Below are positions 21,936 to 28,674 of a stretch of DNA of 37,449 bases, piece by piece. This DNA is from an uncultured Oscillospiraceae bacterium (lineage in GTDB: Bacteria > Bacillota > Clostridia > Oscillospirales > Oscillospiraceae). The stretch lies in NCBI GenBank assembly GCA_900764755.1, contig CAAFPE010000121.1:1-37449 (forward strand), written 5' to 3'. Made by a program: the position numbers and the translations under genes. Numbering within the stretch: the stretch's first letter is position 1; every line of letters starts with the position of its first letter. A model generated the notes under the pieces. That model worked only from the letters and a program-made list of their open reading frames with translations, made no database searches and was not told the origin of the DNA.

Positions 21936-23384
21936 ATGGAACGAATGCGAACGATCGTGCAGGCCAGCGCTGTGTACCGGGTGCTGGCGGCCCTGTGCCT
22001 GTGGTTCGGCGGGCAGTGGAGGGGCAGCGGGCTCATTCAGTGGTTCATCCACCCTCCGCTCCAGCTGGAGCAGGCGGAGTCGGAGAGCAGTGTCTTTGCC
22101 CGGCTCTGGCGGTGGATCCACAGAGGGCTGTGCCGCCTGTACCAGGCCCTGCACCTGGACAGGCTGTTTCAGGGCAGCATCTTCCAAAAATGCTGGCTGT
22201 GGGCGGGGGCTGCGGCAGTGCTGGCCCCCATCATCCCCACCATGGCGGTGCTGGGACTGGTGCTGGTCAGCGCCTTTTCCCTGCTGCTGAACCTGATGGC
22301 GGACAGCGGACGGAGGCTGTACTACGCCCCCATGAACCGCTATCTCTGGCTGTACGCGGCCATCTATCTGGCGGGGACCTGGTTCTCGGTGACCCGGGCG
22401 GGCAGCCTGCTGGGCGGCGTGCTGACGGTAGCTTTTATCCTCTTTGCGGTCATCCTGGAAAATTCCATCACCACCCGGCGGCAGCTGGACACCCTGCTGC
22501 TCCTGCTGGTGATGGCGGGGACGGCGGTGGCTCTGTACGGTATCTGCCAGTACCTGTTCGGCTGGGGCTATCAGTCCGCCGCCTGGGCGGACAGTGAGAT
22601 GTTCGGCGATGTGTTCCGGGTGCCCTCTACTTTGGAGAACCCCAATATGCTGGGACAGTACCTGATCCTGGCCATCCCCCTGGGCGGGGCGGGCCTGCTG
22701 GCCGCCAGGGACTGGGGAATGCGGGTGTTTTACTTCTGCTGCTGCGGCATCATGTGTGTGTGTATGCTGCTCACCCTGTCCCGGGGGGCGTGGCTGGGAC
22801 TGCTGTTTGCAGGCTTCGTCTTTGTACTGTTCCTCCAGCCCCGTCTGCTGCTGCTGACCCCCCTGCTGCTGGCAGCCTTGTACTTCATCCTGCCGGATGC
22901 GGTGATCAACCGCTTTGCCAGCATCGGAAACCTGGGGGACAGCTCCACCTCCTACCGGGTGTACATCTGGATGGGCACCCTGGCTATGCTGAAGGACTAC
23001 TGGATGTGCGGCATCGGCCCGGGGGACGCGGCCTTCAATCTGGTGTATCCCAAGTACAGTTACAGCGGCATTGTGGCCCCCCACTCCCACAATCTGTTCC
23101 TTCAGATCATGTGTGATGCGGGTGTGGTGGCCCTGGTGGTGTTCGTCCTGCTGCTGTTCCACTATTTCCGGGATCTGTGCGCCGCCTTCTGCCGGGAGAA
23201 GGACCCCTTCAGCCGCCTATATCAGACGGCGGCAGTCAGTGGGATCGCCGGCTTTCTGGTCCAGGCGATGACAGACTACTCCTTTTATAATTACCGCGTG
23301 CTGTTTCTGTTCTGGGTCTGGCTGGCCTTAGGGGCGCTGCTGGCCCGGCGGGGCCAGCTTCCGGAGAGGAGGGTGAGGACATGA
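21936..23384 (+). CDS. O-antigen ligase/Wzy-like polysaccharide polymerase
   Basis: 482 aa, about 10-12 TM helices. The Wzy_C/O-antigen ligase signature region is visible: 'LLTLSRGAWLGLLFAGFVF', then an extracytoplasmic stretch with 'SSTSYRVYIWMGTLAMLKDYWMCGIGPGD' (in parts) and 'PHSHNLFLQI'. Such proteins polymerise or ligate undecaprenyl-linked glycans outside the membrane. Starts 3 nt after murJ and overlaps the next gene by 4 nt. A residue block of about 60 aa before the first TM cluster (LWRWIHRGLCRLYQALH) is amphipathic. Probable assembly enzyme for the secondary wall polymer or a capsule-like glycan. Confidence 0.85.
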   Translation: MERMRTIVQASAVYRVLAALCLWFGGQWRGSGLIQWFIHPPLQLEQAESESSVFARLWRWIHRGLCRLYQALHLDRLFQGSIFQKCWLWAGAAAVLAPIIPTMAVLGLVLVSAFSLLLNLMADSGRRLYYAPMNRYLWLYAAIYLAGTWFSVTRAGSLLGGVLTVAFILFAVILENSITTRRQLDTLLLLLVMAGTAVALYGICQYLFGWGYQSAAWADSEMFGDVFRVPSTLENPNMLGQYLILAIPLGGAGLLAARDWGMRVFYFCCCGIMCVCMLLTLSRGAWLGLLFAGFVFVLFLQPRLLLLTPLLLAALYFILPDAVINRFASIGNLGDSSTSYRVYIWMGTLAMLKDYWMCGIGPGDAAFNLVYPKYSYSGIVAPHSHNLFLQIMCDAGVVALVVFVLLLFHYFRDLCAAFCREKDPFSRLYQTAAVSGIAGFLVQAMTDYSFYNYRVLFLFWVWLALGALLARRGQLPERRVRT

Positions 23385-24511
23385 TCCGGGTGCTGAACGT
23401 GATCAGCGACACCAACATCGGCGGAGCCGGACGGGTGATCCTCAACTATCTGCGGTATGCCGACAGCAGCCGGTTTGAAACCTGGGCGGCTGTTCCCCGA
23501 GGCAGCCTTTTGAAGGCGCCGCTGGAGGAGGCGGGGGCCCGGGTGCTGGAGGTGGACGGCATGGCGGACCGCTCCTACCACCGGGAGGATGTCAAGGCGC
23601 TGAAGGAACTGATCCGCCGGGAGCAGCCCGATCTGGTCCACACCCACGGGGCCCTGTCTGGGCGCATCGCAGCCCGGCAGTGCGGCGTCCCGGTGGTGTA
23701 CAGCCGCCACTCCGCTTTCCCGGTGCCCGCCAAGCTGCGGTGTCCCCCCGGCCGGTGGGTCAACAAGTGGCTGAATGAGCACTACGCCGACCGGATCATT
23801 GCCGTCAGCCCGGCTACGGCGGAAAATCTGACAGACGGCGGGATCTCCCCAAGGAAGATCACCATTGTGATGAACGGAGTGGCCCCGGTGGTCCCTGTCG
23901 CTTCGGAGGAGCGGGCGCGGCTGCGGGCCTCCCTTGGTCTGGATGAGGACACCTTCACCCTGGGCATCCTGGCCCGTCTGGAGGAGTATAAGGGCCATGT
24001 GTATCTGGCCCAGGCCGCCCGCATCCTCAAGGAGCAGGGACGAAAGTTCCGTATCCTGGCGGCGGGGACCGGAGCCTTTGAGGCAGAGCTCCGGAAGGTG
24101 GTGGCGGAAGAAGGCGTGGAGGATGTGATGTCCCTGCTGGGCTTTCGGTCCGACGTGGCCGCGCTGCTGTCCATTCTGGATGTACAGCTCAACGTCTCCT
24201 ACGGCACAGAGGCTACCAGCATGGCCCTTTTGGAGGGGATGAGCCTGGGACTGCCCTCCATTGTCAGCGACTACGGAGGCAACCCCTGGCTGGTAAAGGA
24301 CGGGGATAACGGCCTGATCTTCCCCAGCCGGGACAGCCAGGCCCTGGCCGCCTGCATCGCCCGGCTGATGGACCGCCCGGAGGAACGGGCGCGCATGGGA
24401 GAGCGGGCCCGGGAGGTGTTCCGGGAGCGGTTCACCGGAGAGATCTTTGCAAAGAATGTGGAGCAAGTTTACCTTGACATCCTGAAAGGAGTATCCCATG
24501 GAACAAAATAA
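23381..24511 (+). CDS. Glycosyltransferase family 4
   Basis: 376 aa, GT-B fold. N-terminal acceptor domain (NVISDTNIGGAGRVILNYL, DLVHTHGALSGRIAA) and C-terminal donor domain with 'LGILARLEEYKGH' and an intact E-x7-E motif (EATSMALLE). Transfers a sugar from an activated donor to a lipid-linked or polymer acceptor on the cytoplasmic face. ATGA overlap with the polymerase gene and 14-nt overlap with the next gene show tight coupling. Confidence 0.9.
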   Translation: MIRVLNVISDTNIGGAGRVILNYLRYADSSRFETWAAVPRGSLLKAPLEEAGARVLEVDGMADRSYHREDVKALKELIRREQPDLVHTHGALSGRIAARQCGVPVVYSRHSAFPVPAKLRCPPGRWVNKWLNEHYADRIIAVSPATAENLTDGGISPRKITIVMNGVAPVVPVASEERARLRASLGLDEDTFTLGILARLEEYKGHVYLAQAARILKEQGRKFRILAAGTGAFEAELRKVVAEEGVEDVMSLLGFRSDVAALLSILDVQLNVSYGTEATSMALLEGMSLGLPSIVSDYGGNPWLVKDGDNGLIFPSRDSQALAACIARLMDRPEERARMGERAREVFRERFTGEIFAKNVEQVYLDILKGVSHGTK

Positions 24512-25001
24512 CCACAAATTTCGGCTGCGGCTGAATCTGTTTGACGCCATCATTCTGGTGGCGGTCCTGCTGGTGGGGGCTGCGGCGGCCTGGATCGGCC
24601 TGCGCTCCGACGGAGAGACCACCCCCACTGCCGCCCCGGTACGCTATACCGTTATGTTTCAGAAGATGAGAGAGGGGGAAAGCGCCCTCATCCAGCCTGG
24701 TGACCAGCTGGAGGACGCGGTGAAAAATTATCAAATGGGCAGCGTGGTCGCGGTGGAGGCCAGGCCCGCAGAGGTCCAGGTCCTGGATCAGGAGCGGCAG
24801 GTCTATGTGAACGCGGTGCTGGAGGGCTATGAGGACGTGTATGTCACTGTGGAGAGCACCTGCACCACCAGCGGCGACGGCGGAGCCCTGCTGCTGGGGG
24901 GCGGCTATGACTTCCGGGTGGGCCAGCTGGCCTATGTCCGGGGACCGGGCTACATGGGCGGCGGCCCTGTGACCGAGATCGAAAGGGGGGCTGAGCAGTG
25001 A
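24498..25001 (+). CDS. DUF4330 family membrane-anchored protein, copy A
   Basis: 167 aa. Short basic N-terminus, one TM helix at about 13-37 (LNLFDAIILVAVLLVGAAAA), then an extracytoplasmic beta-rich domain with 'YTVMFQKMREGESALIQPGD'. Resembles the DUF4330 family. Paralogous to the next gene: both start with a 'DAII/DVIAF' helix and have a GDQ...D...GSVV/TITD segment. Role unknown; location between glycosyltransferases suggests an accessory part of glycan assembly. Confidence 0.75.
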   Translation: MEQNNHKFRLRLNLFDAIILVAVLLVGAAAAWIGLRSDGETTPTAAPVRYTVMFQKMREGESALIQPGDQLEDAVKNYQMGSVVAVEARPAEVQVLDQERQVYVNAVLEGYEDVYVTVESTCTTSGDGGALLLGGGYDFRVGQLAYVRGPGYMGGGPVTEIERGAEQ

Positions 25002-25510
25002 AGATCATCGATCGGGACGGACGGCTGTTTGGAAAGATCAGCATTGTGGATGTGATCGCCTTTCTGGTGGTGGCGGCGATGGTGGCTGCCGTCTATGTCA
25101 AGACCCATAAGCCCCAGACAGGGAGCAGTGTAGGGACTACCACGGTGGTCTATCAGATGGAACTGGAGAACCAGCCGGAGTATATGCTGGACGCCATCAA
25201 GGTGGGGGACCAGATGTTTGACAAGGAGCGCAGTACCGGCGGTTCCCTGGGCACCATCACGGATATTCAGGTCAGCGGCGGCACCTATGAGGGCAAGCTG
25301 AACGACGGGACGGTGGCCATGCTGCCTGCCGAGAATTGTTACAACATCCTTCTGACCATCGAGGGCGAGGCCCTGATCGAGGGGAACGGCAGCGTGATGC
25401 TCAACCGCATTTACAGCCTGGGGGTCAACTCAAACCGGAATTTCAACACGAAGTACGCCAATTTTGTGGGGACCATCGTGGACCTCCAGATCCCAGGCGG
25501 GGACCAGTGA
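24998..25510 (+). CDS. DUF4330 family membrane-anchored protein, copy B
   Basis: 170 aa. N-terminal 'IIDRDGRLFGKISIVDVIAF' is the characteristic DUF4330 start, then one TM helix to about residue 35 and an extracytoplasmic domain. GTG start at 24998 overlapping the previous stop (GTGA), with AAAGGGGGG 7 nt upstream. Function unknown. Confidence 0.8.
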   Translation: MKIIDRDGRLFGKISIVDVIAFLVVAAMVAAVYVKTHKPQTGSSVGTTTVVYQMELENQPEYMLDAIKVGDQMFDKERSTGGSLGTITDIQVSGGTYEGKLNDGTVAMLPAENCYNILLTIEGEALIEGNGSVMLNRIYSLGVNSNRNFNTKYANFVGTIVDLQIPGGDQ

Positions 25511-25517
25511 GGGAGCC

Positions 25518-27728
25518 ATGAAGATCTTTATGGCGACTATGGGGCTGGGGATCGGCGGCGCGGAGACACACATCGTGGAACTGGCCAAGGAACTGAAGGC
25601 CCGGGGACATGAGGTGGTCATCGCCTCCAACGGCGGCATATATGTGGCCGAGGTGGAGGAGGCGGGGATCCGGCACTATGCTGTCCCCATGCACCGGCGC
25701 AGCGTGGGGGATATGCTCCGCTCCCGGACCCTGCTCCGGCGGATCCTGCGGGAGGAGCGGCCTGACATCGTCCACGCCCACGCCCGGATCCCCGCCTTTC
25801 TGTGCGGCACCCTCCAGCGGGAGCTGGGCTTCCCCTTTGTCACCTCCTGCCACGGAGTGTTCCAGGTCAGCGGGATGCTGAAGCTGCTGTCCAACTGGGG
25901 GCAGCGCACTCTGGCGGTGAGCGAGGACATCCGGGACTATCTGATCCAGGAGTACGGAGTCCCCGCTGGACACATCACCCTGACCATCAACGGGATCGAC
26001 ACAGAGAAGTTTTCTCCCGAGGTCTCCGGGGCGGCGGTGCGGGAGGAGTTCTGTCTGGGGGATGACCCGGTGATCGGCCATGTCAGCCGACTGGATCAGG
26101 CTAGCTCCCTGGCGGCCCGGCAGCTGATTGAGCTGGCTCCCCGCCTGGACAGTGCGGTGCCCGGAGTGCGGATCCTGATCACCGGCGGCGGGGATGTGTT
26201 TGAAGAGCTGGACCGGCAGGCCCAGGAGGTGAACCTGAAGCTGGGCCGCCCCTGTGTGGTGCTGACCGGCCCCAGAACAGACATCAACGCCGTGGCAGCC
26301 GCCTGCGACCTGTTTGTGGGGGTCTCCCGCGCCGCCCTGGAGGCCATGGCGGCGGAGAAGCCCGTGGTGCTCTCCGGGGCCCAGGGCCACACCGGACTGT
26401 TCCGGCCGGAACTGCTGGAGAAGGCCATCGACACCAACTTCTGCTGCCGCACCGACCCCATCGCCACGGAGGCGGTGCTGCTGGAGGCGGTGACCTCCGC
26501 CCTGGCGCTTCCGGAGGAGGAGAGGCGGGCTCTGGGCCGCTATGGCCGGCAGGTGGTGCAGGAGCGCTACTCAGTGCGCCGCATGGCGGAGGACTGCCTG
26601 GCGGTGTACGACCAGGTGCGCCGCCGCCGCTACCATGTGGTGATGAGCGGCTATTACGGCTTCTCCAACGCCGGAGACGACGCTATCCTCCAGTCCATCC
26701 ATGAGGGGATCCTGGCCGCCAGCCAGGACGTGGCGGTGACTGTACTGTCCAATGACCCGGAGTTGACCTGGAACCTGTGCGGTCTGGAGGCGGTCCCACG
26801 CTTCCAGATGTGGAAGGTGCTGAAGGCTCTCCGGCGGTGCGACGCCCTGCTGTCCGGCGGCGGGAGCCTGCTCCAGGACCGGACCTCCACCCGGTCTCTG
26901 CTGTACTACCTGTCCATCATTCGGGCGGCGGAGCTGTTCCATAAGCCGGTGATGCTCTATGCAAACGGGATCGGCCCGGTGCGGAAGCCGGCCAACCGCC
27001 GCCGGGTGCGGCGGGCAGTGGAGCGGGCCGCCCTGGTCACCCTCCGGGATGGGAGTTCCGCCCGGGAACTCCAGGAGATGGGGGTGAAGCGCCCCGACCT
27101 CCATGTGACGGCGGATCCGGTGTTCAATCTGCCCCCTGCCCCCCGGGAGCGTGGGATGGAGCTGCTCCGGGCGGCCCTCCTGCCCCAGGGGAGCAGGTTT
27201 GCGGCGGTCTCAGTGCGGGACTGGCCGGGGACGGAGGAATTTCCCCAAAAGCTGGCCGGTCTGTGCGACCATCTGCGGCGGACCTATGGAATGGAGATCC
27301 TGTTCCTTCTGATGCAGCCCAAGCACGACCGGAACACCACCGCTCTGGTGCGTCAGGCCATGGAGGAGCCCTCCTATCTTCTGGATGCGGCTACTACGCC
27401 CCGTGAACTGATGGCGGTGCTGGGGGAGGCTGAGCTGTGTGTGGCTATGCGCCTGCACACCCTGATCTTTGCCGCCCGGATGGCGGTGCCCTGCATCGGC
27501 CTGGTGTATGACCCCAAGGTGGAGAGCTATCTCCAGGAACTGGATATGCCCTCTGCCGGCCATGTGGAGCACTTCGACCAGGAGGAGGCCATCGCCTGCG
27601 CCGACTGTATGATGGCAGACTATGAGAACAATCTGGCCCGCCTGCGGCAGAAGTCGGAGGCATTGGCCAAGGCGGCACTCCGGAACGAGGAGTTGCTGCT
27701 GGATTTGCTGAAGCGGACCAAGGGATAG
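25518..27728 (+). CDS. csaB: Fused glycosyltransferase (GT4) and polysaccharide pyruvyl transferase CsaB
   Basis: 736 aa, two enzymes in one chain. Residues 1-365: GT-B glycosyltransferase, with GLGIGGAETHIVELA, DIVHAHARIP and 'VIGHVSRLD'; the usual E-x7-E loop is shortened to FVGVSRAALEAMA, so the first Glu is missing. Residues about 371-736: CsaB, with 'GYYGFSNAGDDAILQSI', 'CDALLSGGGSLLQD', 'PVMLYANGIGP' and 'AMRLHTLIFAARM'. CsaB adds pyruvyl ketals to secondary wall polysaccharide, creating the ligand of SLH domains. The divergently encoded protein at 17182-20052 has three SLH repeats. ATG 25518 follows GAGGGAGCC. Last gene of the operon. Confidence 0.92.
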   Translation: MKIFMATMGLGIGGAETHIVELAKELKARGHEVVIASNGGIYVAEVEEAGIRHYAVPMHRRSVGDMLRSRTLLRRILREERPDIVHAHARIPAFLCGTLQRELGFPFVTSCHGVFQVSGMLKLLSNWGQRTLAVSEDIRDYLIQEYGVPAGHITLTINGIDTEKFSPEVSGAAVREEFCLGDDPVIGHVSRLDQASSLAARQLIELAPRLDSAVPGVRILITGGGDVFEELDRQAQEVNLKLGRPCVVLTGPRTDINAVAAACDLFVGVSRAALEAMAAEKPVVLSGAQGHTGLFRPELLEKAIDTNFCCRTDPIATEAVLLEAVTSALALPEEERRALGRYGRQVVQERYSVRRMAEDCLAVYDQVRRRRYHVVMSGYYGFSNAGDDAILQSIHEGILAASQDVAVTVLSNDPELTWNLCGLEAVPRFQMWKVLKALRRCDALLSGGGSLLQDRTSTRSLLYYLSIIRAAELFHKPVMLYANGIGPVRKPANRRRVRRAVERAALVTLRDGSSARELQEMGVKRPDLHVTADPVFNLPPAPRERGMELLRAALLPQGSRFAAVSVRDWPGTEEFPQKLAGLCDHLRRTYGMEILFLLMQPKHDRNTTALVRQAMEEPSYLLDAATTPRELMAVLGEAELCVAMRLHTLIFAARMAVPCIGLVYDPKVESYLQELDMPSAGHVEHFDQEEAIACADCMMADYENNLARLRQKSEALAKAALRNEELLLDLLKRTKG

Positions 27729-27731
27729 AGC

Positions 27732-27762
27732 TGTGCCCGCCTCCCAAAGGGAGGCGGGCACA
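27732..27762 (+). terminator. Hairpin at the end of the murJ-csaB operon
   Basis: Perfect 14-bp stem, 27732-27745 with 27749-27762, AAA loop, 3 nt after the stop. No U tract, so termination may be incomplete or the hairpin may stabilise the mRNA end. Confidence 0.6.
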
Positions 27763-27871
27763 AGTGCATTTCAGGGCCCGGGAGAAGGCGGTTAGAAATA
27801 GAAATGCTGACCTCATGCAAGATAAAATGCAGGAATAAAAAAGCAAAATTTCATTTTTAAAGAAAAAGTTC

Positions 27872-27900
27872 TTGACAAACTTGAGAGGAAGGTTTACAAT
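27872..27900 (+). promoter_or_regulatory. Strong promoter of the putative RNA/small-ORF unit
   Basis: Perfect TTGACA (27872-27877), 17-bp spacer, TACAAT (27895-27900), within an AT-rich stretch. Among the closest to consensus in the window. Transcription would start near 27907, over 320 nt before the first well-supported start codon. Confidence 0.8.
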
Positions 27901-27906
27901 AACGCA

Positions 27907-28230
27907 AGTCCGGCAGGGGGCAATGCGAAGGAGCGGTCGCGTGCCTGCGCTGATGCAGAACTTTAAAGGCAAAAAAGGCTGCAAAAAACAGCCGTTTATG
28001 GGCGGATTTCGGGCAGTCGGAGTGACGATGCGTCGCTGAGACCGGTCGAATAGGTCCGTGACTGTTCCGCGTAGGTTGAGAGAGTACAGGCGGGGTCCAC
28101 ATCAGCCAAACGGGCGGAACCGAAAGATGAAGAAGTTCTACCTGCAAAATGATGGGCGATCCAGCGCGTACAGTGAGGCATTCATGTGCCCTTGCATCCG
28201 GACAAATCAAACCCAACAGGAGGTGAATCA
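27907..28230 (+). ncRNA. Candidate structured RNA or long leader, family not identified
   Basis: A region of about 320 nt between a strong promoter and a 43-codon ORF, dense in inverted repeats. Seen: GGCTG (27977-27981) with CAGCC (27989-27993); CAGTC (28014-28018) with GACTG (28060-28064) enclosing AGTGACG-ATG-CGTCGCT (28021-28037) and GACC...GGTC (28040-28056), i.e. a three-way junction; then GTTCCGC (28064-28070) with GCGGAAC (28114-28120) enclosing about 43 nt. Conserved structured RNAs of Firmicutes such as raiA or 6S are possible but I cannot match a family by eye. T-box, cobalamin and tmRNA hallmarks were not found. Confidence 0.55.
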
Positions 28231-28232
28231 GC

Positions 28233-28364
28233 ATGACGATGATGAAGCGTGAGCCAGACAGCATCTGGAGCCGTGTGCGGGAAGACAGGGACGTGGACGA
28301 TTTGATTTTCGGAGAGGAGTTCTCCGGCTATCGTGAGAAGTCCCAGCCGTGCAGCGAACGGTGA
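28233..28364 (+). CDS. Small ORF, 43 aa, unknown
   Basis: Begins MTMMKREPDSIWSRV; ends with a Cys-Ser-Glu-Arg tail. Highly charged, acidic middle (REDRDVDDLIFGEEF), no TM helix. The ribosome site is excellent: AGGAGG with 9 nt to the ATG. It lies downstream of the structured region and upstream of a terminator, in the same predicted transcript. Not recognised as a known family. It could be a leader peptide, a small regulatory protein or a toxin/antitoxin-like element; only the strong ribosome site and isolated unit support it. Confidence 0.6.
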   Translation: MTMMKREPDSIWSRVREDRDVDDLIFGEEFSGYREKSQPCSER

Positions 28365-28408
28365 GCAGCCGTTTGGACGGACAGAATGATCCATCCCGAA
28401 CTTGAACG

Positions 28409-28450
28409 CCGCAGCAGTTACCTTCCCAACTGCCTGCGGTGTTTTTCTAT
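28409..28450 (+). terminator. Terminator of the RNA/small-ORF unit
   Basis: CCGCAGCAGTT (28409-28419) pairs with AACTG(C)CTGCGG (28428-28439) with one bulge, 8-nt loop, followed by TGTTTTTCTATATTTT. This separates the unit from oadA. Confidence 0.8.
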
Positions 28451-28528
28451 ATTTTCCGGGAACACCGGAAGGACTCTTGATGTCTGGAGTTTTGACTGGA
28501 AAAAACAAAGTATTTCTACCAAAGGGGG

Positions 28529-28557
28529 TTGCGTTGCGGCGTAAGATATACTACAAT
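28529..28557 (+). promoter_or_regulatory. Promoter of the oadA/pycB gene
   Basis: TTGCGT (28529-28534), 17-bp spacer, TACAAT (28552-28557). A leader of about 110 nt follows. The rest of the 310-bp gap from 28365 holds only the terminator and this promoter. Confidence 0.6.
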
Positions 28558-28674
28558 AGTTACAAGTGAGTTTTCCGGCGAAGTGAGCCGGCTTCACGGA
28601 CCGGAATGCTGAAAGTGAGGCAGATCCGAATTTTTGTGAGAGCACCCACAGCAATATTTGGAGGTCGATTCAAC

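Noticed and set aside
28127..28252. 41-codon ORF (begins MKKFYLQNDG) inside the candidate RNA
   Set aside because: No ribosome site, overlaps both the structured region and the better-supported 43-codon ORF in another frame. Not excluded, but not supported.
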